Assembly (NCBI RefSeq): GCF_036324505.1
Contig: NC_086362.1
Location: 12,661,453-12,725,452, forward strand
DNA length: 64,000 nt
Direction: 5' to 3'
From: Eleginops maclovinus
Lineage: Eukaryota; Chordata; Actinopteri; Perciformes; Eleginopidae
Of this stretch, positions 25,124 through 35,569 are shown piece after piece. Position 1 is the first letter of the stretch; each line of letters starts with the position of its first letter. A program made the translations under genes and the position numbers. Below the pieces are notes generated by a model, which saw only the letters and a program-made list of their open reading frames with translations, was not told the DNA's origin and made no database searches.

Positions 25124-28100
25124 AACAATTATTACATAAACAAATATTATATTGCACTCTATTGCTTGGCCCTCTTCTCTTCACCATCTATATTCTCCCC
25201 CTCGGTCATATCATCCGCCAACATGGTCTCAGTTTTCATTCCTATGCCGACGACACCCAACTCCATATCAGCACCCACCCATCGACTCAGATCCCTCTGC
25301 TGTCACTACTCAACTGCCTCCGCGACGTTAAAACCTGTATGTCTACTAACCTCCTCAAACTCAACAGCAACAATACCGAGCTCATGGTTCTGGCCCCCAA
25401 AAGTACTACTCCGCAAGGTTGGAGATCCCCTCCTAATTATTGATGGATGCACTATCCACCCTTCCCCTGAAGCCCACAACCTGGGTGTTATTCTCCAGAT
25501 CCGGTCCATTACAAAATCTGCCTTCTTCCATCCCAAAACAGATCAAGACTACGGCCCTCACTCCCCGACCCGGCAGCAGAAACACTTATTTAATTAGCAA
25601 AGTAAATTAAATGGAAACAAAACAAATGCTTAAATAAAAGACTATAGGAATTCAAAATAAACAAATGCTTACATTAAGGTTTCAGAAAAACTCAACTATG
25701 ATACAGAAATATTAAGATAGAGATTTAGTACAACTGATAAATTGTGTTCAGGAATAATCAAAAATAAGAAAAAAACAACATTGTAAAAAATAGACTTTAA
25801 ATCAGAAATAAAAGTCAAAGATGGACTTAATGTGAAGTTACTTTATTTCAATAAATCAAATTAAAAATAAAATAGAAGGGTACAAAAAGTAAACAAATGC
25901 TAAGTCATTACATAATAATTTAACACAGGTGCAGCAGAATGAAGAATCTTACATTCTCCTTTGTATCAATTCTATGTATTTAAAAGCAAGGCCAAAAATA
26001 CTCAAATGAAAGCACATTAAACTAAAGTCCAGTTCCATATACAAAGGACAGTGAATAAAAAAGACTAAACCAATTGAAATGAAAAAAAGAAAAACAACAT
26101 GGCCAGAAATCTTTGAAGAAGAGAAAATAGTTTTATATATATTAGGAGGGATAGAGGGACGTGACGAGTCAAAGCTGTCTTTTCCTGCTCACGTCTAAAT
26201 TCTGAATATTGTGTTTCTCACCATCGTCCTCTCCCTCTGTTCCTCAGATCCTGATGGTGTGCTCCACAGAGCCTAAAACCCTGAAGTTCTGCGACCCCCC
26301 CAAGGTCAACGGCCCCCCCCCAGTCCAGAACAGGCATATAGGACGCACCGCTCCTCTGAAACCAATTCCCCGTCTGCCACTCAAAGGTACAGACCTCCAG
26401 TTTCTGGATGAAGTCAAATGAACTTACACTGGACGGACAACAAATACTGATATCATAACAGCAAAACACCACACTAACAAGTAATTGTAAGACAAACAAT
26501 ACACATAACAATATGCAGCTTTAGGTATTTAAGAATGCAAGACTACTTTAAAGTTAATTTCAAAAGGTTTATTGTACGTGAAAGCAGTTGGGCAGCCATT
26601 GGTGCATTCATGAAGGATATCTTAGGGTTAGTTGTTGCTGAATTGTGTATTGGTTGATCAAGTAATTGAAATTAGCAAAAAAATTGCATTCATTTTTCTT
26701 AAGAACTGTCAGATTGTTCATAATGTTTTCGAAAAATATAGTTCAGTAAATGTGGACATTTTCAGAATGTACTTTTGTGCACTGAAACAAAGGAAACATT
26801 TGGAGTTGAGGTTATTTATACTGTAGATTAGTATGCTGTGATTTCAGTGGTCCGGTCCCAGATCAAATTTGGCCCTATGTGGCCCCTGAAGTAAAATGAG
26901 TTTGACGCCCCTGAACTACATGGTTATTACTTAATTTCCTTCATGTTGCTGTGATGATGGGACATATTACAGCTTTTCTCATGTTAAGATTTTCCCCCCT
27001 TAATTGAGAATTTCCGCACCAACACAGTCCGTCCAATCAGAGCACTGAAGAATCCAGCAGCAGCCACGAGCCCGGGTGGAAGACTCGCAGCAGCATCCCA
27101 TCAACTGCTCTCTACTGCAGCTGGAGCCTCACCTGCCACCCCCCCCACCTCTCAGTCTGCGGTCTGTCAACTTTTTAGTTGTGTTTTATTTTCCATTTTG
27201 AGATGTATATGTTTTATGTTGGTTTAGTGTCTACTGTTTTCATTTTTATCCACAATGCCGTGTTTGAACATGCCGCTGTAAGGAGAAACTTTTCCAATTT
27301 TGGGATTAATAAAGTGTATTGTCTTTATTAATCACCCAGCAGCCCTCAGAGCAACACCCCACCACCACCTCTTCATCAGAGTCCACCTCAGCCAGTCCTC
27401 ACACATCTCCCACCAGCCGAACCCCAGCCCCCAGTCCTGCATCATCCTCCGGTGCCTCCTCCCCGCACCCCCTCTCCACCCCCGCTAGGAAATGTAACAC
27501 CGTGTTTGGGACCACCAGCAAATTGGCCTGCAAACAAATTAACACAAAGGAGAGCGCGGTGGACTTTGAGAGGATATATGGCTACCTGAGTGTCATCAAC
27601 ACGCCCGGCAAGCCCTGTCATCTCACCGCAATGGGTGAGTCCAAAATCCACTGATTGGTGTCTTCTAAAATACGGCAGACATATCGACCAATCTTCTCAA
27701 GTCTGCTGGAAACAATGTTAGTGGAGCCTTTAGCAGCTCTTTGATTTATGCTGAAAATATCGAACAGATAGAACTGTTAAGATAGCGGTAAGACAAAAAA
27801 CTCATTTCGTTTTGGCCCCACAAATAAACACATGATCAGTGGTGGCCCTCATGAGTCTCGTGTGGTGAAGGAATCAGAATGCATGTAACAACTGTAAAAT
27901 ATAAACCATTTGATTGTGCAAACTTTGAATACCTTAACAACAATCAACAAAATCACTGTTTGAAAATGTAAACAAATCCTCCTTCCATGTGCGCATTTAA
28001 AGACTTCCTTTAAGATTGACCTTCAAACTTATAAAAAAATAAAGAGCAAATTCACCTTGCTTGAAGCCAAGTTACACTACACAGAAAATATTCAAGTATT

Positions 28101-30578
28101 TAAACAAATAAAACTAGTGCAACCTGGCTGACACTGCACTGTTATCCCTCCATATAGAGACTTAAACACACGTTCGACACATTTAACACTCAAAATTGGC
28201 ACCCCAGCATGCATTTCAGCGGTGCGGCAGTGAAAGGAGCCCCCTCGAGCGCCGTTCTCCACTTTTTCAACGGTATTGGGTATGAAACGGTACATCACCC
28301 AGCACTGTGTTAATATATTTATGTAGTCAGAATCGGTTTTATCAACAGGTAGGTTTGCACATGCAGGGATTTTGCTTTGGTATAAATGGTGTGTAATAGA
28401 TACAGAAAGAAGTATACGTAGCAAAAAATGTTACTATTATAAAAGCTATTTTAAAAAACTAGATTAAGACTATTATGTATCGATCCTCCTTCTCATTTTG
28501 ATCGATGGGGAGCCGGAAGTTGGCGTCAGAACATTTTTGGTCAGTTGTTGGCTATTTTTGATTATGTTGTGGTTTTTCTTTCTTTTTAAGTTGTAAACTT
28601 ATCTCATATTAAGACATACAAGCACCTACAGTTTTCTGACCACATTACTAAGTGCATTATTCTGTAGAATAGATCACATTATTGGGCACAATGTTTTACG
28701 TATTTTTGCACATTATTTTGACGCTGTTTTTTGGACGACAGCCTGATCACAATAGGGATATCTATGTTTTCAAGTGGAATAAAATGCATCTCTGTGCATG
28801 CTTTTTTTTTATATATAATTTGTCGGACACCATCACGGAACCTCATGCAGATTCAGAAAAATAACCCAAGATGAGCCACTTCAAATGCTTTCTTTCCTAA
28901 AATGGAATTTCTTTAGGATGATTTGTGTTACAAAAGTCATTCTGACATCTACAATACAATCACACACACACAGCAGCCCAGAACAATAATGGATTGATCT
29001 GTTTTAAAGATCAATCCATCATGATCTGGCCTCAGAAACGGTTCCTGTATTTGCAAGTGTTTCTGTGGTTCTTGGGAGCACCACATTTCCCCAGCCCAGC
29101 ATCACATGGTCTAATGTCAGATTGTTTTGTCCTCAGAGAGTGCTATAGTGTTGGACCTGTTGATGTCTCTGCCAGAGGAGCTTCTCCTGCTGGACTGCAA
29201 CAAACTGAAGAAACATCTGCTCCAGGTACAACGCGCTGCAAACAGGTGTTGTTTAGGAGTGTTGTTGGCCCTAAATTGGGCTTTAGAGGTCAGGGCACCC
29301 TCATATTTTAAAGTATTAGTCATTACCTGCATGAAATATTAAGTTGTAGGCAATATTAGGGTAAACTCTAACTTTGAGAAATACGTTTTCTCTGTCCTCC
29401 ATGTTTTGATGGAGAAGCAGCAGCTGATTGGATTGTAACAAGATATTTAGAACTGGTTTGCACTCTTTTTGTAAGTTCACCTTTTCTGCAGGCTCAGGGA
29501 GTGACCTACAGAATATAGTGGGGTGATGTTAAGTAAGTGACTTCCAAGGGAAAACGGTCGAATTAAACAAAGAACAAAGCAGCCCTCAGTGCATTCAGTG
29601 CATGCATAAAGGATGACACATGGCGGTATTCATCCTGGCGTAATAAACGTATACTGAAACAATAACTTTGGGTGTATGACGGCACATAAAAACACATAAA
29701 ATCTGAGGAAAACAAGCATTTCCGGATGTACACAAGTCATTTATTCATAAACCTTTATTAATGGTGAACTTCTTAGCCATTTCTTTTTACTGGAAGGCAT
29801 TTAAATCAGGCTGTAAAAAATGTAGTATAAAAAACCCATAACGACAACATGTTGTTGGAAGTGTGATGTGTTGCCAGTCCTTTTACATAATTTAAAATCC
29901 TTGCAGCCTCACACTGATGGCAAGGACTGGGCCCGGAAATAAGTAATATTGACACACAAATGGCAGAATATTGGACCTACCTGATTAGGCTTAAAACTAA
30001 ATTAAAGATGGTACAGTAACCCTGTACAGCCCTGGTGCGTTCCAAACTTCCAAAGGTATTGGTCAAGCTAAGTCTTAAACTTGTAATCTTTAAAAGTCTG
30101 ATTGAATAGAAGTCTATGAGATAATTACATTAGTTCACACATGATTTAATCCACATGAGATTCCTGACTAGTTTATGGTCTGTATATCTAGTAACTAGTG
30201 TCCTTTAATATGACATGAGGTTAATTTAGTAAAATAAAATATCCAACCACCCTCCTCTTCAGGTGCACCGATTCCTCTCATCCACCCCTGACTCAAAGAT
30301 GGCAAGAGACATGTTGAAAGAGCTGAAGGAGGGACTCTGTGTTCAGACCGAGGGTGGAGACGGTCCCCAGAACAAACGACCAGCAGAACGACGCTGGGTC
30401 AGCTGACAGCACTGATGTCCCGAGCAGTGGAGAAAAGAGACTGCAGCCGGAGGAAGCTGAGAGCCAATCATCAGGGAGCAAAAACGCAACCGGCCAATCA
30501 GGGGAGTTGGATTTAACGGGACTCTGTCCACCCCTCAACCCATTTATGGTGCCTCTGAAACTCTTACAGCGCAAATAG
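23093..30578 (+). CDS. snapc2: snRNA-activating protein complex subunit 2 (SNAPC2)
   Basis: Subunit of SNAPc, which binds the proximal sequence element of snRNA genes and supports their transcription by Pol II and Pol III. Exons: 23093-23299, 24908-25078, 26248-26386, probable 27028-27161, 27340-27634, 29137-29225 and 30263-30578; phases agree up to the last exon. Matches to the mammalian protein are the N-terminal MKPPPR, IEVWTQMASLVAG (exon 2), AVDFERIYGYLS (exon 5), AIVLDLLMSLPEELLLLDC (exon 6) and the C-terminal CPPLNPFMVPLKLL. In the last exon the frame entering at 30263 stops at 30404-30406, while the conserved C-terminus is in the next frame, so a one-base discrepancy lies within 30327-30403. 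Intron 1 holds a hAT fragment and intron 2 an L2 fragment. Family assignment is firm; the C-terminal structure is not. Confidence 0.9.
23397..24663 (+). mobile_element. hAT-type transposon remnant in snapc2 intron 1
   Basis: Frame 24558-24663 reads QLKLSQYPHTQFGTQKRAFQ followed by KQWFKIY. From family knowledge this is the conserved block just ahead of the TTF-type zinc finger in ZMYM-like hAT transposases (pattern YP.T.FG...R.F...W). Upstream, 23397-23422 is a 12-bp hairpin (tttaggggtgct and its complement), and a further copy of agcacccctaaaa follows at about 23431, resembling hAT ends. The rest of the transposase is missing and the outer limits are guesses. Confidence 0.5.
23530..23592. 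repeat. Seven tandem 9-bp units (gttagcNNc)
   Basis: Read directly: gttagctcc, gttagcgcc, gttagctgc, gttagtgcc, gttagctgc, gttagctcc, gttagcgcg. It is noncoding, inside snapc2 intron 1. Confidence 0.9.
25140..25590 (+). mobile_element. L2/Maui-type LINE fragment in snapc2 intron 2
   Basis: Frame 25162-25443 encodes a reverse-transcriptase piece with LGPLLFTIYILPLGHIIRQH and the catalytic box YADDTQL, typical of the L2/CR1 group of LINEs. Upstream RT motifs and the endonuclease are absent (5' truncated) and the frame is broken after about 25440. An AT microsatellite lies directly upstream at about 25089-25121. Confidence 0.8.
25591..26247 (+). other. snapc2 intron 2, remaining part
   Basis: A-rich intronic sequence. 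Nothing recognised except the acceptor of exon 3 (ttcctcag ending at 26247). Confidence 0.5.
26848..26913 (-). mobile_element. hAT terminal fragment ('caggggcgtcaaac')
   Basis: The minus strand begins caggggcgtcaaactcattt and continues ggggccacatagggccaaat. From general knowledge this resembles the end of a widespread vertebrate hAT non-autonomous family (caggggtgtcaaactcat). About 65 bp only, inside snapc2 intron 3. Confidence 0.6.
27028..27161 (+). other. snapc2: Probable additional snapc2 exon
   Basis: Acceptor caacacag ends at 27027 and a possible donor gcg|gtctgt lies at 27162. The 134-bp segment is fully open in the frame required by the phase-1 end of exon 3 and the phase-0 start at 27340. 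It encodes an Ala/Ser/Pro-rich linker (VRPIRALKNPAAATSPGG...), matching the low-complexity Pro/Ala/Ser linker found at this place in mammalian SNAPC2. The donor is weak. The alternative is direct splicing of exon 3 to the acceptor ending at 27349. Confidence 0.55.
27635..29136 (+). other. snapc2 intron between 27634 and 29137
   Basis: No gene or clear element recognised. An 11-bp perfect inverted repeat with a 9-nt spacer (atggattgatc and its complement) lies at 28989-29019. Confidence 0.5.
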
Positions 30579-30684
30579 ATAGGAGATCAAAATGTGTTTT
30601 TTTGATACTTGTGATTTATTGTTTATTATTGAAATGTTGACTACTGTGTTTTAGGCACAGTTCAGCTGCTTTTGTTAAGACAAC

Positions 30685-30690
30685 AATAAA
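30685..30690 (+). terminator. snapc2 poly(A) signal AATAAA
   Basis: Canonical hexamer 107 bp after the TAG at 30576-30578, in caacaataaatact. Confidence 0.7.
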
Positions 30691-31029
30691 TACTGACGCA
30701 CCAACAACTTTGGCTGATTTTCTTTTGAAACTATAGGGCTGAAACTGAAAATGTTTCACTGAACTGATTGATCTCCGGATGATGTTCCTTTATTAATGTT
30801 TAAAATATAAGAAAAAATGATCACAATTTTCTCAAGCACAATTTCAGTGTAGTTGTGTGTCCCATGCACTGACCCTAGTTATTTTACCATTAGAAGAGTT
30901 TTTAGAGGAATGTATGTTAATTGGCTAATCTATTTATTCACAATTCTTTCTTATCTCCTAAAATTCACGTTTGTATTGGTCAAAATACACTCACAAAATG
31001 TCCAAATAACACAGAATGTCTGTGTTTAG

Positions 31030-31242
31030 ATGTCACCCAGCATCAGCAGAGGGCAGCAAAAGTCATTCTGTGTTGTTATATCTAGAAGGCGACATCGAGT
31101 TATCCAGTAGGCTGCTTTGAATCCAAACCAATACCTTTTTCTTTTGCTCATTATAATGTTACTTTAGAACCACACATTAAAAGCTGAAGTTCTGAGTTCT
31201 GGCATATAAAGTCTTTGGATCAGTCTTAAAAAGCGATAACCA
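31030..31242. repeat. Diverged duplicate, copy A (partner 45548-45771)
   Basis: Shares ordered blocks with 45548-45771: gggcagcaaaag, ttctgtgttgtt/ttctgatttgtt, tctagaag, ggctgctttgaatccaaac/ggccgcttggaatcaaaac, cttttgctcattataatgtt/cttttactcgttataatgta, gtctttggatcag/gtctttagatcag. In both copies the 'aagtaac' repeat follows directly, so the duplicated unit includes it. Confidence 0.65.
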
Positions 31243-31708
31243 GTGGTGGAAAGTAACATTTACTTAAGTACTGTACTTAAGTACTTTTTGACATATTTAA
31301 CTTGAGTATTTCCATTTTAATGTTACTTTACACATCTACTCCACTACATTTCAGAGGTGAATAATTTCCCTGTTGCGGGACTAAAAAAGGTATTTCTGAT
31401 ACTTTGTTCACATAATAACACCCATGTGCTGATATGGTGTGATGCTGTGCTGTAATACTAATCTAGTATCTTCATTTGGTCCAAGTTGACCATCTACAAT
31501 ATGAAATGCTCTAATGTGTATACAAACAGGCTAGATTAATAACCCTAATAATAATTTTATACTTTGGAAAGATACTTTCTGCGTAATGAATACTTTAATT
31601 TTTAATACTTGAGGTACATTTAGCTGATACATCTTCTGTACTTTATATACTTCTAAAATAGGCTATTGTGCAGAGTGAGTACTTCTAGTTTTTGTACTTT
31701 AAGGACAT
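31243..31708. mobile_element. 'aagtaac' repeat, copy 3, left part
   Basis: Starts cagtggtggaaagtaac. It is interrupted after gtactttaaggacat by the Rex3 LINE. The sequence resumes at 33408 (tttgatactaatact), is interrupted again by the hAT element at 33423, and its last part is found at 44049-44165. Confidence 0.75.
31696..31708. repeat. Rex3 target-site duplication (left)
   Basis: actttaaggacat, identical to 33395-33407 on the other side of the LINE. Confidence 0.9.
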
Positions 31709-33394
31709 CCATCCATCCATCCATCTTCTCCTGCTTATCCGTCAGGGTTGCGGAGGTATCAGCTCCAGCAGAGAGCCCCAATCTTCTCTTTCCCTGGCCA
31801 CACCTGCCAGCTCTGACTGGGGGATTCCAAGGCGCTCCCAGGCCAGCGAAGAGATATAATCCCTCCACCTGGTCCTAGGTCTCCCCCTCAAATGGCTCCT
31901 TTCAACGCGAAGGAGCAGCGGTTCTACTCCGAGTTCCTCCCGGATGACTGAACTTCTGACCTTATCCCTAAGGGAGATGCCAGCCACCCTGCGGAGAAAT
32001 CCCATTTCGGCCGCTTGTATCCGCAATCTCATTCTTTCAGTCATGACCCATCCTTCATGACCATAGGTGAGGGTAGGAACGAAGATGGCCCGGTAGACTG
32101 AGAGCTGAGCCAGAAGGCAAAGCTCTCAGTCTACCGGGCCATCTTCGTTCCTTTTCGTCACAACGGTGCGGTAAAGTGCCTGCAGTACCGCTCCCGCTGC
32201 TCCGATTCTCCGGCCCGTCTCACGCTCCGTTGCTCCCTCACTCGAGAACAAGACCCCGAGATACTTGAACTCCTTTACTTGGGGTAAGGCTTCATTCCCT
32301 ACCTGGAGTGGACAGTCCATCGGTTTCCTGCTGAGAACCTTGGCCTCAGATTTGGAGGTGCTGATCCTCATACCAGCCGCTTCACACTCGGCCGCGAACC
32401 GATCCAGTGAGTGCTGAAGGTCACAGACTGATGAAGCCATTAGGACCACATCATCTGCAAAAAGCAGTGGTGCAATCCTTAGCCCACCAAACTGCAGACC
32501 CCCTCCCCCACGACTACGCCTCGAAATCCCGTCCATGAATATCACAAACGGGATTGGTGACAAAGCGCAGCCCTGGCGGAGGCCAACCCTCACCGGAAAT
32601 CGGTCTGACGTACTACCGAGGACCCTGACTCAGCTCTCGCTTGGGAGTACAGAGATTGGATGGCCCTGAGTAGAGACCCCCTCACCCCATACTCCCGCAG
32701 CACCTCCCACAGTATCTCCCTGGGAACCCGGTCATACGCCTTCTCCAAATCCACAAAGCACATGTAGACCGGATGAGCGTACTCCCAGGCCCCCTCCAGG
32801 ATCCTTGCGAGAGTGAAAAGCTGGTCCGTTGTTCCACGACCAGGACGAAAACCGCATTGTTCCTCTTCAATCTGAGGTTCGCCAATCGGCCGGACCCTCC
32901 TTTCCAGCACCTTAGAGTAAACTTTCCCGGGAGGCTGAGTAATGCGATGCCTCTGTAATTGGCACACACCCTCTGATCCCCCTTTTTAAAAAGAGGAACC
33001 ACCACCCTGGTCTGCCACTCCTTCGGTACTGTTTCGGACTTCCACGCAATGTTGATGAGACGTGTCAACCATGACAGTCCCTCAACACCCAGAGCCTTCA
33101 GCATTTCTGGGCGGATCTCATCCACCCCCGGGGCTTTGCCACTGTGGAGCTGTTTAACTACCTCAGTGACTTCCCCCAATGAGATTGGAGTTGATCCCCC
33201 TTCATACTCCAGCTCCGCCGGTCATCAGCGTCCCATCCTTACTGTAGACAGCTTGGATGGTTCCCTGCTTCCCCCTGCTGAGGTGTCGGACGGTTTTCCA
33301 GAACAACTTTGGTGCTGACCGAAAGTCTTTCTCCATGGCTTCTCCGAACTTCTCCCACACCCGCTGCTCTGCCTCGGTCACGGCTGAGACTGCC
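31709..33394 (-). mobile_element. Rex3-like (RTE clade) LINE, 5'-truncated, inactive
   Basis: Non-LTR retrotransposon read on the minus strand. It encodes RT blocks LHSGKAPGVDEIRPEMLKAL, VVPLFKKGDQR.CANYRGIALLS, FRPGRGTTDQLFTL, the box FADDVVLM and the C-terminal segment WERLGIPQSELAGVA. The 3' end on the plus left side is a short (GGAT)n tail (ccatccatccatccat), as known for fish Rex3. The coding region is scattered over several frames, so it cannot make RT. It is flanked by the 13-bp duplication actttaaggacat (31696-31708, 33395-33407), which marks a clean insertion into the 'aagtaac' repeat. The endonuclease domain is missing at the 5' (right) end. Confidence 0.88.
32075..32152. repeat. 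Fold-back: 32-bp perfect inverted repeat in the LINE
   Basis: Arm 32075-32106 and its exact reverse complement 32121-32152 flank a 14-nt spacer. It lies inside the Rex3 RT 3' region and disrupts the reading frame there (the frame ending 31742-32044 and the frame 32126-32593 meet at it). Confidence 0.92.
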
Positions 33395-33407
33395 ACTTTA
33401 AGGACAT
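33395..33407. repeat. Rex3 target-site duplication (right)
   Basis: actttaaggacat, identical to 31696-31708. Confidence 0.9.
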
Positions 33408-33626
33408 TTTGATACTAATACTCAGAGCTGGTTCAGACCTCCATGGGGCCCTAGGCAAAATTCTGCTAAGGGGCCCTCTTAACTGAACAGTCGCACCTGA
33501 CACCCAGTGCTTCTACTCATCCCCCCCTTTCAACATATTTGCACTAGTGTCGCCACCTGTTAGTCTAATTCAAAATAAATACAGACCAAATCAGACCAAA
33601 TCAAATCGAACTAAATGTGTAAGAAA

Positions 33627-34848
33627 TTACTCACCATTAAAGTGTCCCTTTCTGCACTTTCTGGATGCAAAATCATCAATAATGTCATCACATGATATTT
33701 GCTTCCCCACATCATGGTTGATGCTCATGATGGCCAAACCACTCAGACGTTCCTGGGACATGGAAGATCTCAGATAGTTTTTGATCATTTTTAACTTGCT
33801 GAAGCTCCTCTCAGCTGAGGCAACTGTCACAGGCAGAGTGACAGCAATTCTCAGGGCTATCCAAAGGTTAGGATAGAGTTCCTCCAGATTTTTCTCACAA
33901 AGGAAAGAAAGCAGCTCAAAGGCAGTCATATTAGCTGACGGTAGGTCAGGTAAATTCTTGATTTCGTTTGCCAGATCAACTCCACTGATATCACAGTCTT
34001 GGTTGAAGGTCAGAGTTTTCTCAAGTTCCATACACTGAGCCTTTAAGGAGTCACTGGACATCTGACATGCAGTGCTGAAGTTCAGCACTATTCCATATTT
34101 AGTCTTCACCTGGTTCAGAGTTTCAAATCGTTCATCAATGGATCCTATTGTGGAGTCAACCACAATGTTGAAGAAGTTGACCTCAAAATTCCGCAGTGCA
34201 TCAGCCACTGGCTCATCAGGTGCTTCGTAGCTAAAATGCTTTAACTGCACAGCTACGTCAAGCTGCATTGAAGCAGATTGGAGGAGCTTGTTCACTGTAT
34301 TTGTTCTTGACAGTATCTCACACCACACTACACAGCAAATCAAGAAGCGGTAAGAACCAACTTCCTCTGCTAGTGACGGTGCCTCCACTTTCGCCACAGG
34401 ATCATTAATCTTCTGTCTGGCTTCCAGTAAGGCTTCTCGAATCTCAGAGGCCTGATACCTGACTGCATGGACACTTTGAAGCCTGCTCTCCCATCTTGTG
34501 TCAGTCCATGACTTCACTGTTAGGTTCACATTTTGTTTCAAGATATTCCACCTTTATGTGCCAGCAGAAAAAAAGGTGAACATCTTTTGTACATAGCCAA
34601 AAAACAACAACAGCATCTTTGGAGGATTTGGCAGCATCTGCAATGACGAGGTTTAATGTGTGTGCACCACATGGAACAAACACAGCTCTGGGATTCATTC
34701 TCAACAGTCTGGCTTGTACTCCTTGGTGTTTACCTTTCATATTGGCCCCATTGTCATAGGCTTGCCCTCTGCAATTGTCAAATGGAATTTTCAGATCAGT
34801 CAGCTTGTCCAAGATGACTAGACAGACTTAAGCCAGTTGTAGCCTCAA
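33627..34848 (-). pseudogene. hAT transposase, C-terminal part (broken)
   Basis: The segment 33627-34541 encodes a 304-residue stretch with VKSWTDTRWESRL, FLCEKNLEELYPNLWIALRI and the hAT dimerisation motif AERSFSKLKMIKNYLRSSMS. The segment 34501-34812 encodes the preceding RNase-H-like part (GQAYDNGANMKG, PCGAHTLNLVIADA). The two parts are in different frames, and another frame change lies just before 34812. This is a decayed DDE-type cut-and-paste transposase of a DNA transposon. It joins across the LTR insertion to 42608-43649. Confidence 0.8.
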
Positions 34849-35526
34849 TGAAGGAACTGTAGGGGTGATTTGGTTCGTGGAGAGTGAGTGTGGCGAGCAG
34901 ACAGGGTCTCGGTCAGAAGACCCAAAGGGCAAGGATGCAATGAGGCAAGGAGAAGGCAGGGTTTAATGCAAGAACCAGTATTTATTTTCCCTTTTGGTCT
35001 TGATTATTTTGTGTGCTGCATGAGAAAACAAAGAAACAATACAACTACAATTAAATAACGAAGTGGTCAATCAAACAGAGAAACCAACAATCATGTGCAA
35101 ATACACAATTCAGAACTAAACAGCAAAGGCAACGAACAAGCAACAATCATGTGTGAATACGCAATCCACAACTAAACAGCAAAGTAACAAACAAGCAACA
35201 AACAATTCCCACATGGCTCCTAGCACATGTCTGAGAACAAAGGGATCAGCAAAACTACCACAAAGGCATACAAATGAAACAATAAACAATGAATTGACCA
35301 CTCACGTTAACTTGAAGACGCACACTTCAGGATATGTGGAGGAAACTCAGGACACAGGGTTAAATTGGTGTGCTGGCAGGGAGTGCAAAGGATGAACTAA
35401 AGGGTGAGCAGGCTATTTATAGTCTCCGCCCCTTAGCTGGCAGGTGGAGTGGGATTCAGTTTGGCAGATTCACCATATTAGAAAGATAACTGAAAAAAAA
35501 GGACGAAAATCCAGGGAGTCTTTTCA
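34849..35526 (-). repeat. BEL 3' LTR (left on the plus strand)
   Basis: 678 bp, tgaaggaactg...gtcttttca. It differs from the other LTR at ttcgtgg against ttcgggg near 34877. On the minus strand it carries TATAAATA (plus 35414-35421) and an AATAAA (plus 34981-34986), fitting U3 and poly(A) functions. Confidence 0.95.
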
Positions 35527-35569
35527 TAGCCGCCCCGGAATTGGGATCAATTCCTCCTGAAAGAAAGAC

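Noticed and set aside
33049..33318. Plus-strand frames across the Rex3 LINE
   Set aside because: Antisense readings of reverse-transcriptase codons.
35116..35395. Identical short frames in both LTRs (also 42197-42476)
   Set aside because: They are copies of LTR sequence, explained by the 678-bp LTR repeat; no recognised protein.
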